Part shown: positions 51,984-61,400 of the stretch, piece after piece
Layout: each line of letters opens with the position of its first letter
Position numbering within the stretch: the first letter of the stretch is position 1
Source: JASHPR01 sp963833885
Lineage (GTDB): Bacteria > Actinomycetota > Actinomycetes > Streptosporangiales > Streptosporangiaceae
Direction: 5' to 3'
Length of the DNA: 64,000 nt
NCBI GenBank assembly: GCA_963833885.1
Contig: CAWHZU010000007.1
Coordinates: 424,220-488,219 of the forward strand
Position numbers and translations under genes: made by a program
The notes under the pieces: model-generated
Database searches by the model: none
What the model saw: the letters and a program-made list of their open reading frames with translations, nothing else
Told to the model about the DNA's origin: nothing

Positions 51984-52077
51984 CATGATCGACGGAAGAT
52001 CGCCGTCGCGACGGTCATGATCGACGGAAGATCGCTGTCGCTACAGCGACAGCGATGGTCCCATCCACACTAATGGC
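51984..52077. repeat. hairpin repeat, copy 2 with an adjacent partial copy
   Basis: Full copy at 52016-52077 with the perfect stem TCGCTGTCGCT-AC-AGCGACAGCGA (52032-52055). Just before it, 51984-52014 repeats the first 30 bases (CATGATCGACGGAAGATCGC). It lies between the topoisomerase stop (52134) and the aldo/keto reductase start (51950), both leftward. Confidence 0.7.
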
Positions 52078-52133
52078 GAGCGGTGCCCCACGCCGATGCA
52101 CTAATCCGCAGCGCTGTCCGCGCCCGATCCGCA

Positions 52134-53195
52134 CTAATCCGGAGCGCTGTCCGCGCCGATCTGCGCCGCCAGCAGCGCCGCAACCGCGGCCTCGGCCTTG
52201 GCGGGGACCGGCAGCGCCGCGGGCAGCACGGGAATCGCCGGCAGCTGCCCGTCGGCCTGGTAGCGGCTGATCAGCCGGGGATCGATGTAGGACGCGCGGG
52301 CCACCGTCGGGGTGTCGCCGAGCCACTCGGCCACGCCTCGTACGCTGGCGGCGATCACCCGGCTGCGGCCGCGCTCGGTGCCCGGCGGGTCGGCGTTCGC
52401 CAGCAGCAGCGCCATCAGCACGGTGGCGTTCCAGGTGCGGAACTCCTTGGCGGTGTAGTGCGCGCCGGCCCGCGCCGCGATGTACTCGCTCACGTCGTGC
52501 GAGCGCAGCGGGTGCCAGGTGCCGTCGCGCTCCCAGGCAAACAGCGCGTCCAGGCCGTTGTCGCTGCTGGCCAGCGCGCGCACGGTCGGCACCACCGCCG
52601 GGTCGCTGACCGTGATCTCCCGGCGCTTGCCCTCCTTCGCGATGTAGTCGAACCTGATGCCGCTGCGGGTGACGGTCACGTGCCGCTTCTCCAGCGTGGT
52701 CGCGCCGTAGTGGTGGTCCAGCTCGGCGTACCGCTCGCCGCCGATCCGGAACAGCCCCAGATCGATCAGCCGGACCACCCCGGAGGCGACGCGGTCCCGG
52801 TTCAGGTTCCGGCGCCGCAGGTCGTGCACGGTTGCCGACCGGAGCTCGGGCAGCGCACCGGCGAACATCAGCATGTGGTCGAACTTCTGGGCATCGCGCT
52901 GCTCGCGCCATAGCTGGTGGTAGCGGTACTGGGTCCGGCCCCTGCTGTCCACGCCGGTAGCCTGGATGTGGCCGAGCGGATCGGGCGAGATCCAGACGTT
53001 CGTCCAGGCCGGCGGGATCGCCAGGGCCTTGATTCGCAGCAGCGTCTCGGCATCGGTGACCGGCGCGCCCGAGGGGTCGTCGTACCGGAAGCGCGAACTG
53101 TCTCGCCGGCGGGAAATCCCCGGGCCGTGCGGGTCGCTGCGGGTCAGCCCGGGAACCGCGGCGTCCGGTCCCGGCGGCTGCGGCTGGGTGCTCAT
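52134..53195 (-). CDS. DNA topoisomerase IB (bacterial eukaryotic-type)
   Basis: Single-subunit type IB topoisomerase of 353 residues that relaxes supercoils through a 3'-phosphotyrosine. The N-terminal domain has RFRYDDPSGAPV and IPPAWTNVWISPDP. The catalytic domain has GLFRIGGERYAEL, the YTAKEFRTWNATV block and the nucleophile tyrosine in ARASYIDPRLISRY near residue 307. ATG 53195 lies 8 bases after the end of the threonine aldolase frame, so the two genes are probably one transcript. Confidence 0.93.
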   Translation of the reverse strand: MSTQPQPPGPDAAVPGLTRSDPHGPGISRRRDSSRFRYDDPSGAPVTDAETLLRIKALAIPPAWTNVWISPDPLGHIQATGVDSRGRTQYRYHQLWREQRDAQKFDHMLMFAGALPELRSATVHDLRRRNLNRDRVASGVVRLIDLGLFRIGGERYAELDHHYGATTLEKRHVTVTRSGIRFDYIAKEGKRREITVSDPAVVPTVRALASSDNGLDALFAWERDGTWHPLRSHDVSEYIAARAGAHYTAKEFRTWNATVLMALLLANADPPGTERGRSRVIAASVRGVAEWLGDTPTVARASYIDPRLISRYQADGQLPAIPVLPAALPVPAKAEAAVAALLAAQIGADSAPD

Positions 53196-53202
53196 CAGCG
53201 GG

Positions 53203-54232
53203 CTAGCTGCTCAGGGCGTCGCGGCAGATCGTGAGCGCCTGTTTGATGTCGGCTCCGGTGATGCCGTGGTGGGTCACGAAGCGCACCCGGTCCGGGCCGC
53301 TCGCACCGCCGCGCAGGCCGAGCTTGGCGCACGCCGCCAGGAAGTCGGCCGAGCTCGTGCCCGTGAGCCGGAAGAACACGATGTTCGTCTGGACCCTGGT
53401 CAGGTCGCACTCGACCCCGTCCAGTTCGGCCAGCCCCTCGGCGAGCGTGCGGGCGTTCTCGTGGTCCTCGGCGAGGCGGTCGACCATCGTGTCCAGGGCC
53501 ACCAGACCCGCCGCGGCCAGCACCCCGGCCTGGCGCCAGCCGCCGCCCAGCATCTTGCGCCACTTCCGCGCTTCGGCGATCTTGCCAGGCCCTGCACAGC
53601 AGGCTGCCGACCGGGCAGCTCAGCCCCTTGGACAGGCAGAACGTGGCCGTGTCCGCGACCTCGGCGACGTCCCGGGCGGTTGCTCCGGTGGCGATGGCCG
53701 CGTTGAAGATCCGGGCGCCGTCCATGTGCACGGCCACGCCGTGGGCGTGCGCGGTCTCGCCGGCCCGCCGCAGGTCCGCCAGCGGCCAGGCGAGCCCGCC
53801 GTGCCGGTTGTGCGTGTTCTCGATCACTACGGCCGCCGACAGCGGCTGGTGAACGTCGTTGCTGGGCCGCAGCACCGCCAGGATCTGCTCCGGTGCCAGC
53901 ACGCCGCGCTCGGTCGGCACTTGCCGGACCTGGATTCCGCCGACCACCGCCGCCCCCGCCGCCTCGTTCAGGAACAAGTGCGAGAAGGCTTCGGCGATGA
54001 TCTCCTGCCCGGACCGGGCGCTGACCAGGACGCCGAGCAGGTTGCCCATGGTCCCGCTGGCCACGAACAGCGCGGCTTCCTTGCCCAGCCGCTCGGCGGC
54101 CGTCTCCTCCAGCAGCCGCACGGTGGGGTCGTCCCCGAACACGTCGTCGCCGAGCGGCGCGCTGGCCATGGCCTGCAGCATGGCCTCGGTGGGGAGGGTC
54201 ACCGTGTCGGAACGCAGATCGATTTCGGTCAC
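53203..54232 (-). pseudogene. low-specificity L-threonine aldolase with one frameshift
   Basis: PLP-dependent aldolase that splits threonine to glycine and acetaldehyde. The start GTG 54232 follows GAGGGG (TEIDLRSDTVTLP). The PLP lysine is in TFCLSKGLSCPVGS. At about 53590, after SLLC, one extra base moves the frame; the correct C-terminal half (GKIAEARKWRKMLGGGWRQ, then the tail VRFVTHHGI) continues in the neighbouring frame to 53203. One indel is the only defect, so a sequencing or assembly error is a serious alternative to true inactivation. Confidence 0.82.
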
Positions 54233-54339
54233 GTCAATGCCCCTCTGTGCTGGTTCGGCCCACGGTTCCATCCTTTCACCTGGCCGAAGAGTGCCAGAAT
54301 CGCTGTCGGTCCGTCGTCCAGCCGCCAGGGGAGGAGCCC

Positions 54340-55101
54340 GTGACCGCTCCGTTCGCCCGAGCGCTGCTGGGCTGGAAGCAGAGCAGCAAGAACAAGCTGG
54401 GCTGGGCCCTGGTGCCGAACTTCACGGACGTCGACAACGCCGAGTCCATGCGGATCGGGGCCGGGATCCTCGACTTCCTGGGCGTCGCCAGGGGAGTGGC
54501 CTCCGCCGTTCCGAAGGACCCGGGCGGGCCACTGGAGCTCGCGGTCCGTGACCACCTCGCCGATCACCTTCCCCGCGCGCACGCGGACCGGGCCTGGCTG
54601 GTCGCCCGCGGGGCGATCATCACCCAGTTCGACCAGTACGCCCACCTCAGCAAAGTCGCCGAGCTGGTGCGTGCCAACCCGGAGCTGCGCATCACCGTGG
54701 GCATGGACTACCTGATCAAGCCGGACGTGACCGTCGCGCTCGGGGAGGTGAAGACGGCGTCGGGCCTGCCGCCGCTGCACGCGGCGATCTCGTGCAAGTG
54801 GACGATCCGGTCCGACCGGGTGCAGAACATCCGGCACGAGTGCCTGCAGATGATCCGCCACCGCCGGGGCCGGCAGCCGCACCTGGTGACCGTGACCGCC
54901 GAGCCGCTGCCGAGCCGGCTGGCCTCGATCGCGCGGGGGACCGGCGAGGTGGACGCTGTGTACCACGTCGCCTTCGACGCGGTCAACGCGAGCGTGACCG
55001 AGAACGCCAACGCCGAGCAGCAGGAGGCCTGGCGGGAGGTCGTGGGCCAGCGGCGCCTGCTCAGCTACGAGTTCCTGGCCGGGACGCTGGCGTCATGGTG
55101 A
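54340..55101 (+). CDS. type II restriction endonuclease, NgoMIV/Cfr10I-like
   Basis: Predicted restriction enzyme of 253 residues. The active-site pattern of the CCGG-cutting Cfr10I/Bse634I/NgoMIV group is PD...K-x13-E, and here it is Pro128-Asp129, then Lys153 (SCKWTIR) and Glu167 exactly 14 positions on. The stretch RSDRVQNIRHECLQMIRHRR and the tail VTAEPLPSRL look like that family. The PD-to-K gap is 23 residues, shorter than I recall for NgoMIV, so an altered loop is possible. GTG 54340 follows GGGGAGGA. It stands directly before a C5 methyltransferase gene, completing a restriction-modification pair. Predicted site: a CCGG-core hexamer. Confidence 0.8.
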   Translation: MTAPFARALLGWKQSSKNKLGWALVPNFTDVDNAESMRIGAGILDFLGVARGVASAVPKDPGGPLELAVRDHLADHLPRAHADRAWLVARGAIITQFDQYAHLSKVAELVRANPELRITVGMDYLIKPDVTVALGEVKTASGLPPLHAAISCKWTIRSDRVQNIRHECLQMIRHRRGRQPHLVTVTAEPLPSRLASIARGTGEVDAVYHVAFDAVNASVTENANAEQQEAWREVVGQRRLLSYEFLAGTLASW

Positions 55102-55177
55102 CCGGGTTGCGGCGTGGGACACGTGGATTGTCGGTGCCCGCGGGCACAATCGAACAGATGCGAGTGCTGGAGGAACC

Positions 55178-56179
55178 GTGGGCGAGCTGACCTGCCTGGA
55201 GATCTGCGCTGGTGCCGGCGGTCAGTCCCTGGGCCTGGAGCAGGCCGGGTTCGGCCACGAGGCGGCGGTCGAGCTTGACCACGACGCCTGCGAGACGCTC
55301 CGGATCAACCGCGGCTCCGAGTGGAAGATCATCGAGGACGACGTCCACAACCTGGACGGGCGCGCCTTCACCGGCATCGACCTGCTCTCCGGCGGCGTGC
55401 CCTGCCCGCCGTTCTCCATCGCCGGGAAGCGGCTCGGCCAGGAGGACGACCGGGACCTGTTTCCGCAGGCGCTCCGGCTGATCGGGGAAACCGGCCCTCG
55501 CGCGGTACTGCTGGAGAACGTCAAGGGCCTGGCAACCCACCGCTTCGACGGCTACCGGGCCCAGGTGCTCGAGCGCCTGCACGCGCTCGGCTACCAGACC
55601 TGGTGGGACGTTGTGCAGGCCAGCGAGCACGAGGTTCCGCAGCTTCGGCCCCGGTTCGTGCTCGTGGCCATGCTGGACCCCTGGGCGGGCCGGTTCCGGT
55701 GGCCGCAGCCGTCGGTGACCCCGCCGCCGACCGTCGGCGAGACGCTGCACGACCTGATGAGCGCGGGCGGCTGGCCGGGAGCGGACGGCTGGCGGGACCG
55801 GGCCCGGGGCATCGCGCCGACGATCGTCGGCGGCAGCAAGAAGCACGGCGGCCCGGACCTGGGCCCGACCCGGGCGCGCGAGGCGTGGAAGCTGCTCGGG
55901 GTCGACGGCATCGGTGTCGCCAACGAGCCGCCTGGGCCCGAGATCCCCGTGGACGCGCTGCCCAAGCTGACTACCCGGATGGTCGCCCGGATCCAGGGCT
56001 TCCCGGACGCGTGGACGTTCTCGGGCCGCAAGACGGCCGCCTACCGGCAGGTCGGCAACGCCTTCCCGCCACCGGTGGCCAGGGCCGTGGGCACGGCCAT
56101 TCGCGACGCGCTGACCACGGCAGCGGCCGTCCCGCAGGCGACGGACCTCGGCCACCACGCCAGCCTCGCCGCTAGCTGA
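55178..56179 (+). CDS. DNA (cytosine-5) methyltransferase of the R-M pair
   Basis: C5-cytosine methyltransferase of 333 residues that protects the host from the preceding endonuclease. Motif I is CAGAGGQSLGLEQAGF (10-25), motif IV GGVPCPPFS with catalytic Cys76, motif VI LLENVKGL, motif VIII VPQLRPRFVLV, and motif X YRQVGNAFPPPVA. The target-recognition region lies between VIII and X (about 165-270). GTG 55178 follows GGAGGAAC. It is 76 bases behind the endonuclease gene, with room for its own promoter, as expected for methylase-first establishment. Confidence 0.93.
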   Translation: MGELTCLEICAGAGGQSLGLEQAGFGHEAAVELDHDACETLRINRGSEWKIIEDDVHNLDGRAFTGIDLLSGGVPCPPFSIAGKRLGQEDDRDLFPQALRLIGETGPRAVLLENVKGLATHRFDGYRAQVLERLHALGYQTWWDVVQASEHEVPQLRPRFVLVAMLDPWAGRFRWPQPSVTPPPTVGETLHDLMSAGGWPGADGWRDRARGIAPTIVGGSKKHGGPDLGPTRAREAWKLLGVDGIGVANEPPGPEIPVDALPKLTTRMVARIQGFPDAWTFSGRKTAAYRQVGNAFPPPVARAVGTAIRDALTTAAAVPQATDLGHHASLAAS

Positions 56180-56401
56180 CCCTTTCGCCCCCGGCTGCGG
56201 CGGCGCTGGCCACGAGTCAGCCGGATCATCCCCGCCTCAGGCGCAACTGCCAACTCTTCTTCAAATATCGGTCAGCTGACCGATGTCTTGGCGTGCAACT
56301 TGCATGAATATTTTCCTGCAATTGCCGTCAGCGGTACGGCACGGTCGGTCGGCTCCCCGGTGGCCGCCTGGCTTCGGCATGCATGGCGCAGGACGACACA
56401 G

Positions 56402-57142
56402 ATGGACGACGTATACATCGAGGACTTCGGGTGGAGTGACCCTTTGACAACGGCATGGTTCGACGAGCAGCGCAGGCTGAGCCCGGATGAGCTGCAGAGC
56501 GTGACGTTCCCGATGTCGGGGCTGGGACGGCACGGCTACGAGGAGGCGGCGGTCAAGCGGTTCCTGCGCAAGGTCCACGCGGAGTTCGTGCAGCTGGTCA
56601 ACGAGCGGGCCTCGCTGTGGCAGGACGTGCAGCGGCTGCGCCAGCGCATTCTGGCCGGGGACCTCAACAGCGGCCCGCAGGCGGTGCTGTTCGGTGAGGT
56701 CGACCCGCACGCGCACGCGGTGCAGATCCTGTCGACCGCGCAGGTAAGCGCCGACCGGTACCTGGCCGACTCCCCGGCCGACAGCGGCCCGGTGACCGAC
56801 GAGGCCAGGCGGCGCCGCGACGACATCATGCGCGAGGCGCAGCAGCACTCGGACATGATCCTGGAGAAGGCCCACACCAAGGCCCGCGAGGCCGCGGCTT
56901 CCGCCCTGAATGAGGCGCCGCCGCAGACCGACACCGCGCAGCGGGCGCTGCAGGCCGAGCTGGCCTATCTGCGCACCTACAGCAGCGTCTACCGGGCGAA
57001 CCTGTCCGCTTACACCGACAGCGTGCTGTGCGGCATCGAGGAGTGGGAGCGCAAGGAGGCGGGCCGGCTCCAGACGCAGGAACCCGGCTCATTCCATGAA
57101 CCGGCCCTCGGGCACGCCGATCAGCGGAGCATCGGCAACTGA
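56402..57142 (+). CDS. DivIVA-like coiled-coil protein
   Basis: Cytoplasmic protein of 246 residues, rich in helix. The segment YEEAAVKRFLRKVHAEFVQL (about 40-60) followed by a coiled coil resembles the DivIVA N-terminal module; a second coiled region (RRRDDIMREAQQHSDMILEK, about 139-158) and a third near 185-230 follow. Relatives bind curved membrane or act in cell-pole and septum organisation. The N-terminus (MDDVYIEDFGWSD) differs from classic DivIVA, so it is only a member in the broad sense. ATG 56402 is chosen without a strong ribosome site. Its 3' end overlaps the NO synthase gene by 54 bases, convergently. Confidence 0.6.
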   Translation: MDDVYIEDFGWSDPLTTAWFDEQRRLSPDELQSVTFPMSGLGRHGYEEAAVKRFLRKVHAEFVQLVNERASLWQDVQRLRQRILAGDLNSGPQAVLFGEVDPHAHAVQILSTAQVSADRYLADSPADSGPVTDEARRRRDDIMREAQQHSDMILEKAHTKAREAAASALNEAPPQTDTAQRALQAELAYLRTYSSVYRANLSAYTDSVLCGIEEWERKEAGRLQTQEPGSFHEPALGHADQRSIGN

Positions 57143-58327
57143 TGGCGGCGGATGGTGGTGCCCGGCAGGCACCGGGCCGCTCACGTCCCGGCTGGATAAA
57201 CCGATGAGCTGGGCGGGTGCCGGATGGCGGTAGAGGTTCGGCGTCTGGTCCGCGGGGCACGCCCGGTCGTGCCGCTCTTCGCGGCGCATGTGCTGCAGAA
57301 GGCGCGCCAGCTCGGGGTGATTATCAGAGATCGTCACCCCGGACGCGGTGAACGAGTGCAGGACCGCCAGGTTGAGCTCGGTCATCGCCCTGTCCTTCCA
57401 CCGCCTCCGGCCCGGGTCCATCGCCAGGCCCAGCTGCTGGGCGATCTGGCGAAGCTGGTCGTAGCGGCTGGCGTCGCCGAGGTCCCGGGAACCGATCTCG
57501 GCGCACACGTGCCAGCCGTTGAACGGCGCGGCCGGGTACCGCACGCCGCCGATGTCCAGGTACATGTCGCTGATCATCGGCACGGCGTACCAGCGCAGGC
57601 CGAGACCGGCGAACCAGGCGAGATCCGGATGCCTGATCATCACCTCGAGCACCGCGTCGGCGGGCAGCTCGTGCAGCGTGGCGAGGCCGCCGCCTTCCTC
57701 CACGATGAGCGGGAGAACGTCGAAGCGGCTCGCTGGCCGGCCGCCGGACCAGCCGAGATGACGGGCAAGGCGGGTGACATCCACGTTCGCCGGGTCCCCG
57801 ACGACGGCGCCGTCCGCGGTCTCATGGCCGGCGTACCGCACCAGCTGGGAGTTGATGATGCGCGGGCCGGGCAGGTACGGCCGGTCCGGCGCGAACACGG
57901 TGATCATCGGGCGGATCTGGCCGCCGTTCGTCGCCTCACGCAGGTGCGCGGTGCACTCGGCCGTGATGGCCGGCGCCGAGGTGACCTCGCGGCGGTCGCG
58001 CACCTCCAGGCTGTGCCAGTACGGGCGGCCGATGCACCGGGTGCTGTTCCGCCACGCGGCACGGGCACCGAAGGCCAGCTCCTCCGGGGTATGCCAGTAG
58101 GTCCCGGTCTCCTCGATCTCGCGGTGGACACGCCAGAGCCGCTGGAAGGGCGGGCCCGCGTGATTCTCGGCGTGGAACAGCGTGATGAACTTCCGGGCGC
58201 TCGCGTACACGTCGTCAGCGGCGGATTCGCCGCCGCCCGCCAGGGGCCACGGCGGGGCACCGTGCTGGTTCAGCGCCACCGGGACCTCGCCAGGAAGCAG
58301 AGCACTTCGCGCTTTCTGGTCCCGCAT
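57089..58327 (-). CDS. nos: bacterial nitric oxide synthase, oxygenase domain
   Basis: Heme-thiolate enzyme of 412 residues that makes NO from arginine. The heme ligand is Cys98 in AWRNSTRCIGR. The arginine and pterin region has TVFAPDR, VRYAGHET and PFNGWHVCAEIGSRDL with its Glu. As in other bacterial NOS there is no reductase domain, so electrons must come from a separate flavoprotein. The C-terminal 60 residues (LYRHPAPAQLIG onward) are longer than usual and Pro/His-rich. ATG 58327 follows GGAGGG. Its end overlaps the DivIVA-like gene. No P450 TxtE partner lies next to it, so this is not a thaxtomin-type cluster in the visible window. Confidence 0.93.
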   Translation of the reverse strand: MRDQKARSALLPGEVPVALNQHGAPPWPLAGGGESAADDVYASARKFITLFHAENHAGPPFQRLWRVHREIEETGTYWHTPEELAFGARAAWRNSTRCIGRPYWHSLEVRDRREVTSAPAITAECTAHLREATNGGQIRPMITVFAPDRPYLPGPRIINSQLVRYAGHETADGAVVGDPANVDVTRLARHLGWSGGRPASRFDVLPLIVEEGGGLATLHELPADAVLEVMIRHPDLAWFAGLGLRWYAVPMISDMYLDIGGVRYPAAPFNGWHVCAEIGSRDLGDASRYDQLRQIAQQLGLAMDPGRRRWKDRAMTELNLAVLHSFTASGVTISDNHPELARLLQHMRREERHDRACPADQTPNLYRHPAPAQLIGLSSRDVSGPVPAGHHHPPPSVADAPLIGVPEGRFME

Positions 58328-58498
58328 GACATGGCGCCCTCCGGTGCTCGCTGGACCGGTTTCCTGGCAGAAACCACGGAACCAGGGTGCGCCGAATACC
58401 CGGACGCCTATATTGCAGATTCCTTGACGCCCGCATTGCAGCCCAGGTCAATGGGACAAGGCGGCGTTGCCCCGGGTCCGGATACCCGCCCGCGAGCG

Positions 58499-61400
58499 CT
58501 ACGAAGTGCGGCGCCCGAACGCCGGGTCGGTGGCGTCCAGGCGTATCCGGGCGGCTTCGGCTTCCGGCACGCCGAGACGTTCGAAGATGTCAAGTGCCTG
58601 CCGGAAAACGATCCGGGCGGCGTGCGGTCCTTGCGTGCTGAGCGTCGTTTCCGCCATTCCCTCGAGGAGCTTGGCCTCTTCGTATGGGTCGCCGATCTCG
58701 CGCGCCAGCCGCAGAGCGGTGCTGTAATGCTGCTGCGCCTCGTCGTACCGGCCGGACCCGCGGTGCACGTCGGCTATCCCGCGCAGCGCCATCACCTGCT
58801 GGGACAGGTTCCCGATCTCCGCAGCGACCAGCCCGGCCCGCTCGTAGTGAACCAGCGCCTCGTAATAGCATCCTGCGCCCTGGAGAATGCCGCCGATGTC
58901 AATGAGCACGTCGGCTTCATAGGGAAGATCCCCAATGCTGCGGTATATGGCCAGCGCCCTCCGGTAGGTGGCAAGAGCCTCGTCGCGATCACCCTTATAA
59001 TGGTGAACGCAGCCAATGCTCTGATACAGGATCGCCTGACTCTGGGCGGCGCCTATCTCAGTGAATATTTCCAGCGACTTCTGGTAGTTCTCGAGCGCGT
59101 CCCGGTGCTGGCCGGCGTACAGGTACATCTTTCCCAGGTTGTTGAGGCTCTTTGCCTCCCCGCGCCGGTCACCGACCTCGCGGTACAGGGCAAGCGCGTC
59201 AAGCATCTGCTCCATTGCGTCGGGGTAGCGCCCGAGGTGCCAGCAGGCAATCCCGGAATGGCCCAGCGATTCGGCCACGCCGTGGCGGTCTCCGGCCTCG
59301 TCGTACAGGGTCTGCGCTTCCTGGAAATAGGCGAAGGCCTCGCGGGAACGGGCCTCCCGCTGGTGCGCCAGGCCCATCTGGTCCAGGGCCTCGGCCTCGC
59401 CGCACCCGTCGCCCAGCGACCGGTAGATTGCCGCGGCATCCCCGGCCAGCCCGAGCGCGGCCGCGTGCTGGCCGATCTGCTGCTTCACGACGCTGAGCTC
59501 GAGCGATGCGTACGCGATCCGGGCCGGGTCGGCGATGTCGCGGCAGGCCTGCAGGGCGATCGTGTGGGCCTCGATCGCCTCGTGCAAGTACGCCCTGATC
59601 TCCACGAAGCCCGCGAGGACGTGAGTGAGATCGGCGCACTGCCGCTGCCACTCGTGCTCGGCCGCATGCCGCGCGGCCTCCAGGATGTTGCGCCACTCCG
59701 ACTCCAGCCAGCCGGCGGCGGCCTCCGGCGAGCCGAGCGCCGGGCTGTCGAACGGGAAATTGGCGACCACCACCGGCATCCGGTGCCGGAAGGGATGAAG
59801 GACCTGATCAGCCTTGTCGGCCGAGTACAGGTAGTAGTCCAGGAGCCTGGCGACGGCCTTTCGGCGCTCGGCCGAAGGTTCATCGTGCGCCGCGCGCGCG
59901 GCCGCGAATCCGCGGATCAGGTCGTGGAAGCGGAACTGCCCGGCCCGGTCCTGCGCCAGCAGGTGATGATCAAGCATCGCGCGGCAGGCCTTCTCCGCCT
60001 CGGCGAGGCTGCAGCCGCCAAGCGCGGCGGCGGCGTGCAGGCTGACCAGGGAGCAGGGGCTCAGGCCCAGCAGCCGGAAGAACCGCTGATGGTCGGGGTC
60101 CAGCGCCCGGTACGACAGGTCGAAGGCCGACATGACCTCCGGGTTTGCGCCCCCGCCGTCCAGGCCGGGACCGGACTGGGACAGTTCGCCGGCCAGGTCC
60201 GAGAGCCGGAACGGGTAGCCCCGGGCCAGTCCGGCGGCGGTGAGCTGGATCGCGAGCGGGAGGCGGCCGAGGAGTTCGACGGCCGTGGCGGCCTCATCGT
60301 GGTTCCGGACGATGCTCGGGCTGGCGACCTGGGCGAACAGCGCGACCGCGTCGTCCGTGGGCAGTGCGTCGAGGTTGACCACGTGGGCACCCTCGAGGCC
60401 GGGGAGCCCGCGCCGGGCGGTGATCAGGATCAGGCATCCCCCCGCTTCGGGCAGGATCGGCCGGATCTGGTCACTCGTGGCGGCGTCGTCGAGTATCACC
60501 ACGGCGCGGCGCCGGCTGAGTTCGGCACGCCACAGCGCGGCACGCTTGCCCATGGCGTCCGGAATCTGTGCTGCAGGCACGTTCAGCATCTGGAGCAGAC
60601 GGTGCAGCGCCTCGGCCGAGCCGAGCGACGGGCTCCCGGGGTCGTGTGTGTGGAAGTTGAGGTAGAACATCCCGTCCGGGTACTGCGGGGCGATGGCGCG
60701 GGCGGCGTGCACGGCGAGCGTGGTCTTGCCCACGCCGGGCATGCCCTCGATGACCCTGACCTGGGGGGTGCCGCCGTGCTGGCCGGTCAGCTGCGCCAGT
60801 TCCCGGCCGCGTCCCACGAATTCCATCGTGTCGGGCGGAAGCGTGTCCGGTTCTGGCACCACGCCGGGTCGCCGGCTGGTGACGGAAAGCTCGGGGTCGC
60901 CGCGCAGAATCCGCAGGTGGAGGTCGGCCAGCGCCGGACCCGGTTCGGTTCCCTGTTCCTCGGTCAGGAGGCTGCGGGTTTCCCGGTAGAGGCCGAGTGC
61001 GTCGCCTTGCCTGCCGCTCCGGTACAGGGCTGTCATCTGGTGGGCGATGAAGGTCTCGTCCAGCGGGTACTGCGCCAGCAGGCCGCGCAGCTCGCCGATC
61101 AGGTCGGAGTGGCGGCCAAGTTCAAGTTCACACTCGACGCGCTCGAGGATGACCGCCCGGCGTTCTTCTTCCAGGCCGTCCCGCATCCGCGCCACCCAGT
61201 CGCCACGGATCCCGGCCAGCGCCTGACCATGCCAGAGCGCATCCGCCTCGCGGAGCAGGCGCGCCGCATGATCGTAGTCCCCGCTCTCAGCCAGGGCGCC
61301 CGCCTGCCGGCGCAGCCGGCGGAATTGATGCAGGTCAACCGCTTCGGAATCGACGTCAAGCACGTAGCCGTTGGCGCGGCCCGCTAGCCGGACGCTGTCC

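Noticed and set aside
54340..58327. Defence island or prophage around the restriction-modification pair
   Set aside because: No phage, integrase, tRNA or further defence genes are visible; flanking genes look chromosomal.
57089..58327. Thaxtomin-like biosynthetic cluster
   Set aside because: No TxtE-type P450 or NRPS gene is in the window.
57224..61387. Very long open frame (about 1,390 codons) on the + strand
   Set aside because: It is antisense to the NO synthase and AfsR-like genes, has no domain pattern and reflects the third-position G/C bias of those genes.
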